From Conchiformibius sp. (GTDB lineage: Bacteria > Pseudomonadota > Gammaproteobacteria > Burkholderiales > Neisseriaceae), in NCBI GenBank assembly GCA_029984035.1, contig JASBYJ010000004.1, forward strand, positions 62,001-126,000: a stretch of 64,000 nt of DNA. Reading direction: 5' to 3'. Positions 35,501 through 44,475 of this stretch are shown here, piece by piece. A program made the translations under genes and the position numbers. Position 1 is the first letter of the stretch. Each line of letters starts with the position of its first letter. The notes below the pieces were generated by a model. That model did not search any database, was not told the DNA's origin, and saw only the letters and a program-made list of their open reading frames with translations.

Positions 35501-36039
35501 AGGCAAAATTAGGCAGCCTGCAGGCGCAGGACAATACCGTCCGTTTGGCCGGATTTGCCACTTCCGTGCGCTTTATCAACACCAAAAAAGGCAAAATGGC
35601 CGCTTTAATGTTGGAAGACAACAGCGGCAAACAGGAAATTATCGTACAAGGCGAAGCGTTGGAACAATTGCCGAGAGATGTCTTGAGAGCCGATCAGATT
35701 TTAGTGTGCGAATGCCGTGTACGAGAGGACGGTTTTAACCAAGAAGGCGGATTACGCATCAATGCCAACAGTGTTTTGACGTTGAACCAGGCCCGCTGCC
35801 ATTACGCACAAAGCCTGACTCTGCACCTGAATCCGGAGAGTGATATTGATGCATTGGCAGAGTTGCTGCGTCCTTATACTCAGCCAACGGAAGGCAAGCG
35901 CATACCCATCAGATTGCGCTATCGCAATCAAACCGCGCAAGGCTGCCTGATGCCCGATATGGCGTGGCGTGTCAGCCTGTCGCAACAATTATTGGATGAT
36001 TTGGTGGCTTTGTTGGGGGATGCCGCAGTGGAAGTTTAG
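32596..36039 (+). CDS. dnaE: DNA polymerase III alpha subunit
   Basis: The 1147-residue replicative polymerase. The N-terminal PHP domain (YIPLRLHSEFSVTDSIV...ALGLTDLMNTFGLVKFYKAC) is followed by the catalytic palm with PMPDFDIDFCQANRGRVIEYV, the fingers and beta-binding region, helix-hairpin-helix and the C-terminal OB fold (VRLAGFATSVRFINTKKGKMAALMLED). Length fits neisserial DnaE. The ATG at 32596 starts at the conserved sequence; an in-frame GTG at 32557 overlaps the predicted promoter. Uptake sequences are read in frame as RLPE and SGSLK. Confidence 0.96.
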   Translation: MSAPAYIPLRLHSEFSVTDSIVRIPELVRQAGAFGYPALGLTDLMNTFGLVKFYKACRSKGIKPLMGADVRIENPEDADTPFRALLLVRNEAGYVRLCELLTDAYEGEGRYLTLPQLKQEALADGDNSGLICLSGAQEGEVGRYLMLGRAAQAREAAQKYAAWFEGAFYLELQRLPERPDWETAVSGSLKLAEELDLPVVATHSTQFLSQEDFKAHDVRVCVGGGWTLGDSKRPHDFYPNQYFITPETMAERFADLPEALANTVEIAKRCNLTLTLGKNFLPQFPTPEGMGLNDYLTELANHGLQERLLQLYPDADERALRLPEYQARLDFELQTIIQMGFPGYFLIVQDFINWAKQNGCPVGPGRGSGAGSLVAYSLKITDLDPLRYALLFERFLNPERVSMPDFDIDFCQANRGRVIEYVREKYGKEAVSQIVTFGTMSSKAVIRDVGRVLDLPFSLCDRLSKLIPLEANKPLPLAKAMVAEPEIGKIIAEEEAEELIELAEKLEDLTRNLGMHAGGVLIAPGKISDFCPVYQADESASPVSMYDKGDVEDIGLVKFDFLGLRNLTIIEMAQAFIRQTRGEIIDVGNIPLDDQDTYQIFRDANTTAVFQFESAGMKRMLQTAYTSKFEELIAFVSLYRPGPMDNIPDFVARMGGAEFEYLHPLLKPVLEPTYGIMVYQEQVMQAAQVIGGYSLGGADLLRRAMGKKKPEEMVKHREIFAEGAAKQGIGREKADEIFDYMEKFAGYGFNKSHAAAYALVSYQTAWLKAHYPAEFMAATMSSELDNTDQLKVFFDDAQSKINGITFLPPDINESFYRFIPNRNKQIRYALGAIKGTGEAAVERIVEARESGGKFTDLFDFCERVGKQHANRRTLEALIRGGAFDSIEPNRAMLMANIDLAMENAEQKAANANQGGLFDMFDDVIEDIRMLPEKPWSEAVKLAEEKQAVGFYLSGHPFAPYENEVRRFTQAKLGSLQAQDNTVRLAGFATSVRFINTKKGKMAALMLEDNSGKQEIIVQGEALEQLPRDVLRADQILVCECRVREDGFNQEGGLRINANSVLTLNQARCHYAQSLTLHLNPESDIDALAELLRPYTQPTEGKRIPIRLRYRNQTAQGCLMPDMAWRVSLSQQLLDDLVALLGDAAVEV

Positions 36040-36800
36040 GGCGGTATGGCTGTCGGAATTGTGTTTTAACAACGGATTTGCCGCCGTTTTGCATTATCGC
36101 GACAAAAGTCTGAAAGGTTGCGGGGTGTGTGCTGCCGACACGTGCCGACTTGATTTCAGGCTGCCTGAAAAAGGATTTTAGGCTGCCTGAAAAAATAAGC
36201 GGAATAAACTTGAGGGTTTATGCCGCTTTTTGATTATTTTTTACCGCTTGATTTACTGCCGCCTGAAAGCGGATTGTTGCCGCGACCGGCTCCGGAAGGG
36301 TTTCCCGTGCGGTTCGGCCGGTTCGAATTGGAACGGTCGGCGTGGTTGTGCGCCATGACGGTTTCCGATACAAAAGTTTCAGGGAATTGCTTTGGGGGAA
36401 ATTGCTTTTTCAAGTGCAAGCATGGTAATTGCTGTGAACCAAACGGGTAAGACGGATAGAGGCCTGCCTGTTTGCTTGTAAAGATTGGCGTAGGGAAGGA
36501 GTGTTGCCTTACGGGTGTGTTTTTAAAAACGTGTCAGTATATTGTTGTTTATTAATAAGATAAATGTGTGTTTGATGCTACCTGTACCGTAAGCATCGGC
36601 GTAATCAAGTTGCGGCGGAATAACGCTCTCGTTGCGCGTGTTGATGTAGCCGTAGTATCCGTTTTACCAAACGACAGCCAAGCCGTTATCAGAAAATTAA
36701 TGGTTTCAGGCTGCCTGAAAGTCAGCGGGCGCGGCTTTTGCGTTACCGAAGCGGAAGGTTGGTTTGAAAGGTTCGGACGGCTTTACTGTTGCGGGTTGGC
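36040..36800. other. Region between dnaE and tyrA, no gene seen
   Basis: After the dnaE terminator there are only short frames (for example 36220-36450 and 36568-36828, plus strand) with no ribosome site or recognisable domain. The first overlaps the terminator stem, which makes it unlikely. Confidence 0.5.
36197..36231 (+). terminator. Intrinsic terminator of dnaE
   Basis: AAGCGG-A-ATAAAC pairs with GTTTAT-G-CCGCTT (one internal mismatch), followed by TTTTT. Confidence 0.7.
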
Positions 36801-37697
36801 CTATGGCTCAATAATGCCGGGAAGGTAATGATTTTCTTCCCATTTTTCTCTGGCCTGTTGGGCATGTTGCAAATAGGTGAGCAAGCGGTCGGTGTCTTGG
36901 TTTTTCAGGCAGCCTTTCAGATAGGCCAGTTGTTGTTCTTGCTGTTCTATGAGTGCGCACAGGCTGCGGCGGTTGTCCAAAAAGATGTCTTTCCAAACGT
37001 GTGCATTGCTTGCCGCAATACGGGTGAAGTCGCGGAAACCGCTGCCTGCAAAATTCAGGCAGCGGTTTGCGTTTTCTGCGGATAAAAGCTGCTGCATATA
37101 GGCAAATGCGAGCAGATGGGGAAAGTGGGAAACGGCAGCGAAAACGGCATCGTGTTCTTCGGCAGAAAGTCGGAAGGTGTGTGCGCCGATTGCCTGCCAG
37201 AGATGTTCCGTTACGCTTACCGCTTCGGTGTCCTGTGCTTCGTGGGGGCAGATAATGAGTTTTTTGCCGCGATAGAGATTGAAGCGTGCGGCCAATGCGC
37301 CGCTGCGGTCGGAGCCTGCAATCGGATGGGTGGCAACGCAGCGCGGGAAATGTGTGCCTAAATGCTGCCTGAAAGCCGTGATGGCGGAAAGCTTGGTGCT
37401 GCCTACATCGCTGACAATGGTGTGCGGACGCAGATGGGGAGCCAGCTGCCTGCAAATATCGGGCAATGCGGCTACGGGGGCGGCGATGACGATGAGGTCG
37501 GCCGAATTGATGTGTTCGGGTGCAAGACGGGTATCGGCTTGGTCGATGACGCGGCGTTCCAGTGCGCGTTGCAGGTTGTCTCGGTCTAAGTCGATGCCGG
37601 TGATGTGTTGCGCCAGTTTGTGCCGTTTCAAGTCGAGTACCAGCGAACCGCCTATCAGTCCTACGCCGATGAGGGTAATGCGTTTGATGGTTGGCAT
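36801..37697 (-). CDS. tyrA: Prephenate dehydrogenase
   Basis: The 298-residue enzyme oxidatively decarboxylates prephenate to 4-hydroxyphenylpyruvate for tyrosine synthesis. It has the NAD-binding ITLIGVGLIGGSLVLDLKRH with a following Asp (GIDLD), and the active-site ATHPIAGSDRSG containing the conserved His. The ATG at 37697 is preferred because it begins right at the Rossmann fold and only 2 bases separate it from the stop of the upstream gene, implying coupled translation. No chorismate mutase domain is fused. Confidence 0.92.
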   Translation of the reverse strand: MPTIKRITLIGVGLIGGSLVLDLKRHKLAQHITGIDLDRDNLQRALERRVIDQADTRLAPEHINSADLIVIAAPVAALPDICRQLAPHLRPHTIVSDVGSTKLSAITAFRQHLGTHFPRCVATHPIAGSDRSGALAARFNLYRGKKLIICPHEAQDTEAVSVTEHLWQAIGAHTFRLSAEEHDAVFAAVSHFPHLLAFAYMQQLLSAENANRCLNFAGSGFRDFTRIAASNAHVWKDIFLDNRRSLCALIEQQEQQLAYLKGCLKNQDTDRLLTYLQHAQQAREKWEENHYLPGIIEP

Positions 37698-37699
37698 GG

Positions 37700-38599
37700 T
37701 CAGAGAAAGGCTTTGGTCATGATGACCGTCAATAATACGAAAGCGAACATACCGGCGGCGATGAGTATGGTTTTGCGCCATACGGACGGTTCTTCGTCTT
37801 GCTGAACGAATAAAGGAATGTTTTCAGGCAGCACGGTGATGTCGGGGTCGCCGGTATCGATGTGGATGCCGGGTGTGAGCAGTTCGTTGTCCAGCCAGTC
37901 TTTGGGGCTGCGTAGGTGTTTGGCCGGTTGTCCGTCGGGGAGTTGCCCGTTGATGCATAATCCCCGCATTCTTTGTTGCGCCGTTGGGCTGCCTTGCCGT
38001 GTTGCGGTTTCAAATTGCAGTCGCGCGGCATATCTGACGGCGGTTTCGTTTTCTAAGAAACGTTTTGCGGCTGCTTGGATTTTATCCGCTTCTGTTTCGG
38101 GGTGCTCCTGCTGCCAAGCCGTTGCGGCTGCCTGGATTTCGGCACCGAGCAGCAGCGGGGCGGCTTTGGGTGAAGTGCAGAGCAATTCACCTAAAAAGCG
38201 GCTGCCGCGCCAATCGCCTTGTTGGGCGACCATGCGTGCCGCCGAGGCGGCTTTTTGTAAGGATTGCGGTAGATGTATGCCTTTGGCGTAGAGATAGGAA
38301 AGATAAAGAATGGCCGTTTGCTGCCCTTGTTTGGCCTGCTGCTGGAGAAATCCGAGCAGTTTTTGAACATCGGCGGGGGAGGGCTTGGGATTTTTGATGA
38401 GGGCGGCAACATCGGGCAGCGGACGGCGTTCGGGTTGGCTGCCCAAGTCGATTTCCCATTCTGCCAATACGGCGGAAAAATCAGCCAAACGCATGCGGGC
38501 GTGGGCTTCTATATCGGGGGCGTGGGTAATTTTGCGCTTGTCTGTGAGTTGCGCCATGCAGTCTTTTATTTGCTGTTCGCGGTTGGTGTCGGAAGTCAT
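37700..38599 (-). CDS. Sel1-like/TPR-like protein with C-terminal membrane anchor
   Basis: A 299-residue protein with a helical, Gln/Ala-rich middle that looks like Sel1-type repeats (LLGFLQQQAKQGQQTAILYLSYLYAKGIHLPQSLQKAASAARMVAQQGDW) and a single C-terminal membrane span (WRKTILIAAGMFAFVLLTVIMTKAFL). It would be tail-anchored in the inner membrane. The ATG at 38599 has GGAA at good spacing; the ATG at 38611 is also possible. It is tightly coupled to tyrA. Function unknown; a scaffold role is typical of the fold. Confidence 0.65.
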   Translation of the reverse strand: MTSDTNREQQIKDCMAQLTDKRKITHAPDIEAHARMRLADFSAVLAEWEIDLGSQPERRPLPDVAALIKNPKPSPADVQKLLGFLQQQAKQGQQTAILYLSYLYAKGIHLPQSLQKAASAARMVAQQGDWRGSRFLGELLCTSPKAAPLLLGAEIQAAATAWQQEHPETEADKIQAAAKRFLENETAVRYAARLQFETATRQGSPTAQQRMRGLCINGQLPDGQPAKHLRSPKDWLDNELLTPGIHIDTGDPDITVLPENIPLFVQQDEEPSVWRKTILIAAGMFAFVLLTVIMTKAFL

Positions 38600-38698
38600 G
38601 GTTGTTTCCATAGATTCAGGCTGCCTGAAAGGTGGTTTCGGGTTTTGTGGTGCGGCGCAGGCTTGGGCGGCTTGCTTGCGCCGCGTTGCAACTTGAGG

Positions 38699-40045
38699 TC
38701 AGCCTGCGTTTTCCAATTCCAGTGATGCCGCTAAAAGCGACAGGCGTGCCAATACGCCGTAGGTGTACAGGCGGTTGCCTACGCAGTCGGGGCAGCCGGG
38801 TGTGGGGCGCGGTATGCCCATTTCGTCCCATTGTTCGAATACGCGTTTGCACATTTTTTGGGTTTCGTCATCAGTGCCGCTGCCTGCGGAGGGAATGCTC
38901 TCGCTCAGCGGAATGAATACCATGCCGCCTGCATTGAGGTTTTCATCGTTGCGGCGGTCTTCGTGGACGCGGAAGAAACCGCCGATAACGAAGCGGTCCA
39001 TCATGTAAACCACCGGTTCGGATACGGCGTTATTAACGGTTTCGTAAGTGTAAATTCCTTCTTGGACGATGACTTCCGAAACTTCCAAGCCTTCTTTGAT
39101 TTTCGCCATTTTGTTGCGGTTTTTACGGTTCAGGCTGCGGACTTCTTCGGCGGATTTGACGCTCATCACGCCCATGCCGTAAGTGCCGGCATCGGCTTTG
39201 ACGATAACGAAAGGTTTGTCTTGAATGCCTTTTTCATCGTATTTGGCCTGTATTTTTGCCAATACGCGTTCTACGGCTTGTGCCAATGTGTCTTCGCCTT
39301 CGCGCTCTTGGAAATTCAGGCTGCCTACCTGCTCGAAATAAGGATTGATTTGCCAAGGGTCTATGTCGATTAGTCGGGCAAATTCTTCGGCGATGCGGTC
39401 GTAGGCGGCGAAATGGCCGGTTTTGCGGCGCGTTGTCCAACCGCCGTGCAGGGGCGGCAGTACGGTTTGCTCTATGTCTCGGACGATATCGGGAACGCCT
39501 CCCGATAAGTCGTTGTTCAATAATACGAAACAAGGTGAGAAGCCGTCTGCGAGGCATAAGCGGTTGCCTTTGCGTTGCAGCGGTTCGATGATGAGGGTAT
39601 TGCCTTGTGCGGTGGTAAATTCGGTGGTTTTGGTGAGTTCGGGATTGAACGAGCCGATGCGTACTTCAAAACCGGCATTGCGCAAAATTTCGGACAGGGC
39701 GTAAACGTTTTGCAGGTAAAAGGTATTGCGGGTGTGGTTTTCGGGTATGAGCAGAATGGAACGTGCGGTTTCGCAGGCGCGCTCTACTGCGTCTTGTGCG
39801 GCGATGGCAGCCAAGGGGATGAATTGCGGGTTGAGATTGTTGAAGCCGCCGGGGAACAGATTCATGTCGATGGAGGCGAGTTTGTAGCCTGCGTTGCGGA
39901 TATCTACCGAGCCGTAGAAAGGAGGGCGGTGCTGTTGCCATTTGCTTCTGAACCATGCTTCTATTTTATTGTGGTTTTGTAATATTTTTTGTTCGAATTC
40001 AAATAAGTACTGGCTGTAGCTTGGATGTATTTCAGGCAGCTTCAT
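38699..40045 (-). CDS. gshA: Glutamate-cysteine ligase (beta-proteobacterial type)
   Basis: The 448-residue protein (KLPEIHPSYSQYLFEFEQKI...YGSVDIRNAGYKLASIDMNLFPGGFNNL) belongs to the glutamate-cysteine ligase group first described in Acidithiobacillus, distinct from enteric GshA. It has an ATP-grasp-like C-terminal part (KPFVIVKADAGTYGMGVMSVKS). It makes gamma-glutamylcysteine, the first step of glutathione synthesis. A GGAGA site precedes the ATG. gshB is not in the window. Confidence 0.88.
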   Translation of the reverse strand: MKLPEIHPSYSQYLFEFEQKILQNHNKIEAWFRSKWQQHRPPFYGSVDIRNAGYKLASIDMNLFPGGFNNLNPQFIPLAAIAAQDAVERACETARSILLIPENHTRNTFYLQNVYALSEILRNAGFEVRIGSFNPELTKTTEFTTAQGNTLIIEPLQRKGNRLCLADGFSPCFVLLNNDLSGGVPDIVRDIEQTVLPPLHGGWTTRRKTGHFAAYDRIAEEFARLIDIDPWQINPYFEQVGSLNFQEREGEDTLAQAVERVLAKIQAKYDEKGIQDKPFVIVKADAGTYGMGVMSVKSAEEVRSLNRKNRNKMAKIKEGLEVSEVIVQEGIYTYETVNNAVSEPVVYMMDRFVIGGFFRVHEDRRNDENLNAGGMVFIPLSESIPSAGSGTDDETQKMCKRVFEQWDEMGIPRPTPGCPDCVGNRLYTYGVLARLSLLAASLELENAG

Positions 40046-40097
40046 AGAGGGTCTCCTGTGTGTGCGGGGTATGCGGCATTATACACGTGCGGAACTT

Positions 40098-41546
40098 TCA
40101 GGCGGCGGTTAAATTCGAGCCGTCTTTGTTATGCAGTCGGGCAAATACCCAAGACGAGCAGAGCGTAATGAAGCCCGTCAGGACAAAAGTGGCCTGAAAT
40201 GCACCGTGCAGGCTGCCTGAAAACCAAGTGCTGCCTGAAAACAGGTTCAGCAGCAGTGCGCCGAAGGCTATGCCTAAGCCGATGGCAAGCTGTTGGTTAA
40301 CCGCCATGAAGCTGTTGCCGCTGCCGGTTTGCACCGGGCGCAGGTCGGCTAAGGTAAGGCTGTTCATGGAAGAATAGTGCAGCGAGTTGCAGGTGCCCAG
40401 TGCGAACAATAGGGGAAACATCATCCATATCGGCGTATTCGGCTGCAGCAGCGACAGCGACATAATCCATAGGCCGATAAGCCGTGTATTCCATATCAAA
40501 ATGCGGCGGTAACCGAATCGTTCTACAAGCGGCTTGATAAGCGGTTTGGTAAGCAGTGCGGCCAATGCGGTGGGTGCGAGCGCAACCCCTGATTCCGAAG
40601 GCGTGCGCCCAAACGCCACTTGCAATAGGACAGGCATTAAAAACGGTACGGAGGCCATGCCCAAACGGCTTGCCAGATTGCCGATGATGCCGATGCGGAA
40701 AGTGCGGATAAGTGCCAATTGCAGCGGGTATAAGGCGTGTGAACCGTATAAAGAAGCATGGCGGATATAGGCGGCCAATGCCGTTGTGCCGAACAGTGCA
40801 CATGCCGCCGCCCCAATCCGAAAATCCGGATAATGCAGTCCTTCGACTGCCAAACCCAAAGATACTGCCGCAGCCGCAAACCAAAGAAATCCCCGTACGT
40901 CCAACACCGGCGTTTTACCGTCCGCCGCGTAAAAATCGGGCATGATGCGCTGTGCCAGATAAAGCCCGATAACACCGACCGGCACGTTAATCAAAAAAAT
41001 CCAATGCCAGCCTGCATACTCTACCAGGTAGCCGCCTGCCACAGGGCCGAGCAAAGGGCCGAGCAATGCGGGCATGATGACGTAGTTCATGACGCCTAAC
41101 AATTCCGTTTTCGGATAAGCGCGCAAAATAATCAAACGCGGCACGGGCATCAACATTGCGCCGCCCATGCCTTGAATCACGCGTGCGGCACTGAGCGACA
41201 ATAAATTGTCTGCCGCCGCACATAACACCGAACCGGCAGTAAACAGTATCAAGGCTGCCTGAAAGACTTTTTGGGTGCCGAAACGGTCGCACAGATAGCC
41301 GCTTAACGGCATCAGCATCGCTAAAGTCAGCGCATAGGAAATTACTGCCGACTGCATTTTCAAAGGCTCTTCCCGCAAATCTGCCGCGATTTGCGGTAAG
41401 GCGGTGTTGAGTATGGTGGCATCGAGCATCTGCATAAATACGGATACGGCCAGCAGCAAGGGCAGCAACCGTGATGGATGCTGCGCAGTGTGCTGTCGAG
41501 ATGCCGGAGTGTGTGTCGGCGGTAACGGGGGCGGATAAAGGGGCAT
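40098..41546 (-). CDS. DHA2-family MFS multidrug efflux transporter
   Basis: A 482-residue inner-membrane protein. The first segment has LDATILNTALPQIAADL, motif A is GYLCDRFGTQKVF, and motif C reads LLGPLLGPVAGGYLVEYAGWHWIFLINVPVG, all typical of the EmrB/MdtD 14-span drug:proton antiporters. No EmrA-like membrane-fusion gene is adjacent, so it probably works alone like MdtD. The N-terminus is Pro-rich (PLYPPPLPPTHTP), which is unusual for the family and could mean the true start is further in. Confidence 0.85.
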   Translation of the reverse strand: MPLYPPPLPPTHTPASRQHTAQHPSRLLPLLLAVSVFMQMLDATILNTALPQIAADLREEPLKMQSAVISYALTLAMLMPLSGYLCDRFGTQKVFQAALILFTAGSVLCAAADNLLSLSAARVIQGMGGAMLMPVPRLIILRAYPKTELLGVMNYVIMPALLGPLLGPVAGGYLVEYAGWHWIFLINVPVGVIGLYLAQRIMPDFYAADGKTPVLDVRGFLWFAAAAVSLGLAVEGLHYPDFRIGAAACALFGTTALAAYIRHASLYGSHALYPLQLALIRTFRIGIIGNLASRLGMASVPFLMPVLLQVAFGRTPSESGVALAPTALAALLTKPLIKPLVERFGYRRILIWNTRLIGLWIMSLSLLQPNTPIWMMFPLLFALGTCNSLHYSSMNSLTLADLRPVQTGSGNSFMAVNQQLAIGLGIAFGALLLNLFSGSTWFSGSLHGAFQATFVLTGFITLCSSWVFARLHNKDGSNLTAA

Positions 41547-42096
41547 GTTTCAACGATTCGGGAAAAGGGTTATATGCTCCTGATACGGCAGGGTTGCAAG
41601 CGGGTTTTCAGGCAGCCTGAAAGGGTGGGCAGGGCGGATTTATGTTGTGTTTTGAACACTGTCGCAGCCGGGGCGGCCAATCGTGCATAGTGAGGCGGCA
41701 CTGTGCTTTGAACGGCGTAAGCCGTAAGTGTAACCGTTTTCTTTGGAATAGTTGCAGCTTGTTGGACGGATAATGTTCAGGCTGCCTGAAAGTCATACCG
41801 GTTTGTCTTGATATGGCTGGTTTTGAAGCATGACGGCTTGGTGTGTATGCCGGTGTCGGTGGGGCGGTATGGCGGAGCGGAGATAATGATTTTTGAGATT
41901 CGGTTTTCAGGCAGCCTTCGCAGAAAAGTCGGAAACACGGAAAAACAAAAATAGAAATAAATATCATTAACTATTGAAAATCTAAAGATTTTTGTCAAAA
42001 AAGCCATGTCTGCCGCTTCAAAACGACACTGAAATTGTTTAAAATGCCAATTGCAAAAATTTACATTTAACAACGTTAACACGGAAGGCGGCAACG
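41547..42096. other. Divergent region between the efflux gene and nuoA
   Basis: DUS copies at about 41610, 41779 and 41908, then an AT-rich stretch with the nuo promoter. No gene seen. Confidence 0.5.
42017..42045 (+). promoter_or_regulatory. Predicted promoter of the nuo operon
   Basis: TTCAAA (42017-42022) and TAAAAT (42040-42045) with a 17-base spacer, about 50 bases before nuoA. Confidence 0.5.
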
Positions 42097-42465
42097 ATGT
42101 TGGCCAACTATTTTCCCGTTTTGATTTTTCTGATTGTCGGCTTGGCGGCAGGTATCCTGTTTCTTGCATTGGGCACGGTGCTCGGTCCGAAAAGGCATTA
42201 TGCAGAAAAAGATAAGCCGTTCGAGTGCGGTTTCGAGGCATTTGAGAACGCGCGGATGAAATTTGACGTGCGCTACTATTTGGTGGCGATACTGTTTATT
42301 CTGTTTGATTTGGAAGTGGCTTTCATGATTCCTTGGGCGGTAGTGTATAAGGATTTAATGGGGCAGACTGGTGCTTATGCATTCTGGTCGATGTTTGTGT
42401 TCATTGCCGTATTGGCGGTGGGCTTTGTTTACGAATGGAAAAAAGGTGCGCTGGAATGGGAATAG
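42097..42465 (+). CDS. nuoA: NADH-quinone oxidoreductase subunit A
   Basis: A 122-residue membrane subunit of complex I with three hydrophobic segments and the family core YAEKDKPFECGFEAFENARMKFDVRYYLVAILFILFDLEVAFMIPWA, which contributes to the quinone-site loop (Cys in ECG). A GGAAGG site precedes the ATG. It overlaps nuoB by 10 bases. It is the first gene of the expanded nuo operon. Confidence 0.96.
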   Translation: MLANYFPVLIFLIVGLAAGILFLALGTVLGPKRHYAEKDKPFECGFEAFENARMKFDVRYYLVAILFILFDLEVAFMIPWAVVYKDLMGQTGAYAFWSMFVFIAVLAVGFVYEWKKGALEWE

Positions 42466-42935
42466 AAGGCGTTTTGAATAAAGGGTTTATTACGGCCAGT
42501 GCGGATACGGTACTCAACTATGTCCGCACCGGTTCGCTGTGGCCGGTTACTTTCGGTTTGGCATGCTGCGCGGTGGAAATGATGCATGCAGGCATGGCAC
42601 GATACGACTTGGACCGCTTCGGCATCATCTTCCGCCCCTCGCCGCGTCAGTCGGACTTGATGATTGTAGCGGGTACGCTGTGCAACAAAATGGCACCCGC
42701 CCTGCGCCGCGTTTACGACCAAATGGCCGAGCCGCGCTGGGTGTTGTCGATGGGTTCGTGCGCCAACGGCGGCGGCTACTACCACTATTCTTATTCTGTG
42801 GTGCGCGGAGCCGACCGCATCGTGCCTGTTGATGTGTATGTGCCGGGTTGTCCGCCGACTGCGGAAGCCTTGTTGTATGGCTTGATTCAGTTGCAGGGCA
42901 AAATTAAGCGGACTTATACGATTGCGCGGCATTAA
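42456..42935 (+). CDS. nuoB: NADH-quinone oxidoreductase subunit B
   Basis: A 159-residue peripheral subunit that carries cluster N2 next to the quinone site. The ligands are visible: the tandem Cys in GLACCAVEMM, Cys in GSCANGGG and Cys in VPGCPPTAEALL. The ATG at 42456 overlaps nuoA by 10 bases, an upstream GGTGCGCTGG region serving as ribosome site. The next nuo gene lies 1.5 kb away because of an insertion. Confidence 0.96.
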   Translation: MGIEGVLNKGFITASADTVLNYVRTGSLWPVTFGLACCAVEMMHAGMARYDLDRFGIIFRPSPRQSDLMIVAGTLCNKMAPALRRVYDQMAEPRWVLSMGSCANGGGYYHYSYSVVRGADRIVPVDVYVPGCPPTAEALLYGLIQLQGKIKRTYTIARH

Positions 42936-42991
42936 AAATTTAGGTTCTCTAAACTTTCTTTCAGGCTGCCTGAAAAATAGGAACAAAATTT

Positions 42992-43186
42992 ATGCCAAGG
43001 TTAAGTAAGGAAAATTTAGATTTTATTTTAAAAAAAAATAAAATCCCATTAGAAGAGGTTTTTGATGCGACAGGTTTGCGCAGAAAAGATTATCTGCCAA
43101 TTATGGAGAACAATGGTTATCGTTTGGCTTATGGGGTGAACAACTTGCACAGAATTTGGGCATACATTAAGAGCAAAAAATGGTGA
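42992..43186 (+). CDS. Small hypothetical protein in the nuoB-nuoC gap
   Basis: A 64-residue basic protein (MPRLSKENLDFILKKNKIPLEEVFDATGLRRKDYLPIMENNGY...) with an AGGA ribosome site and AT-rich codon use unlike the nuo genes. The N-terminal half could form two or three helices resembling a small DNA-binding module, but I recognise no family. It begins right after a DUS that follows nuoB and is the first gene of a 1.5-kb insert. Confidence 0.5.
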   Translation: MPRLSKENLDFILKKNKIPLEEVFDATGLRRKDYLPIMENNGYRLAYGVNNLHRIWAYIKSKKW

Positions 43187-43235
43187 TTGTGTAATTTGCA
43201 GACCAATGACCGTATCATATATAAAAAGATATTGA

Positions 43236-43673
43236 GAAAAAGGTTATGTTTATATTGTTGTTTCAATGAAATATAGACTTTTTAAAATTGGTTCTTCCAA
43301 AGATTATGAATTTAGAGAAAATAATTTAAATTATGAAAAATATGCTGGTATAGATGATTGGAAATTATTGGCTTATTCATTTCAAAATGAGAGGTCTTTG
43401 GTTGAAAATAAATTCAAGGCTGCTTGAGAGATTTTCAAGTTCAAAGAAGTTATTTCAAAGGAGAACAATCAGTTACTGCTGCAGAAATTTTTAATGTTGA
43501 TATAACACGTCTATTAAAAAATAATAAAATTTTTGGGATATGTTTTTGAATTTCCAAATCAAGGGCTTTTGTCTAATCTATATGATGAGCAAAAGTTACA
43601 ATTAACAGATGAGCAACAGAAAAAGAGATTAGTTGTTCAGGAAATAGCTAAGCTAGCTTCAACTGATAAATAG
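43236..43673 (+). pseudogene. Broken GIY-YIG-like (T5orf172-type) gene
   Basis: The first part reads GYVYIVVSMKYRLFKIGSSKD...DDWKLLAYSFQN, the pattern of GIY-YIG/T5orf172 nuclease-like proteins. It stops at TGA 43425-43427. Coding continues in another frame (from 43424: LRDFQVQRSYFKGEQSVTAAEIFNV...) and then returns to the first frame (GYVFEFPNQGLLSNLYDEQ...) until TAG 43671. So there are two compensating frameshifts and no clear start: the frame begins directly after a TGA. The first shift falls at a degenerate uptake sequence (AAGGCTGCTTGAGAG). Confidence 0.6.
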
Positions 43674-43697
43674 CAACGTCAGTATTTAAAAGAATTA

Positions 43698-44438
43698 TTG
43701 GAAAAAATGAAATCAGAACAAATAAGTATGTCCAATTATTCCATGCAACATCAAAATTTTATTTTGTGTTCACCGCGAATATTGAATGAGTATTTAATTG
43801 ACAGTGATTTTTGGCGTACATTTATTACCTGTTTAACTCAATTGATTCAGCCAATTAACGAAGTGCCAACCATTAAAGTGTATCAATATAATCAAGATAC
43901 AGATTGGTATTTAAATAGTGAGTTTGTTGTCATACAAGAGTAGGAAGAATGCGGCAGAATACAAAAGCAGTTTCCCTTATCATGGCAAATAGATGCATTG
44001 CAGCAAATTGCAGATATTTATCAGCAGGATAGAAGTACGCATTTAGAGTTTTTTGGTGCAGTATTTCCACATTTCGCAGAATGTATTGAGCAAAATGCTA
44101 CACCTAAATGTGTATTCTTATTGAGTGAAGATTTTCCCAAATTCAGCAGCCTGCTAATTAGTTTGCGACAAGATTATTTTGATGAGTTAGGTGAAAATTT
44201 CGTTTTAAATGTATTAAACCAGTTATCAGAACAATTAAATGTATCATTACGTTTGCGTAAGCAACGACAATACGGTCATTTAATTTACCAAAAACGTGGA
44301 TATGGTCATTTTGCTGATGTAACCCCAAAAGGCTCATGGCGAGATAGTATCCAAGAATTTAGTGCTTATTTGGTGGCTGATTACATCAAAAATGAATGGC
44401 AAATAAGTAAACAATTTATTGATTGGACAGCATTTTAA
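43698..44438 (+). pseudogene. Hypothetical gene interrupted by an in-frame amber codon
   Basis: One reading frame runs from about 43698 to 44438 (about 247 codons), broken only by TAG at 43941-43943; protein-like sequence continues smoothly across it (SEFVVIQE-stop-EECGRIQKQFPLSWQ...). The same frame is separated from the preceding relic only by TAG 43671. The product would be an AT-rich, soluble protein ending FIDWTAF, with no domain I recognise. The C-terminal 146 residues (from ATG 43998) could be expressed alone. It ends 37 bases before nuoC. Confidence 0.5.
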
Positions 44439-44475
44439 AGCAGCCTGAAACCATAAACCAAACTAGGAACGCAAA

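Noticed and set aside
36220..36450. 76-residue frame downstream of dnaE
   Set aside because: Its start lies inside the dnaE terminator stem, and it shows no motif.
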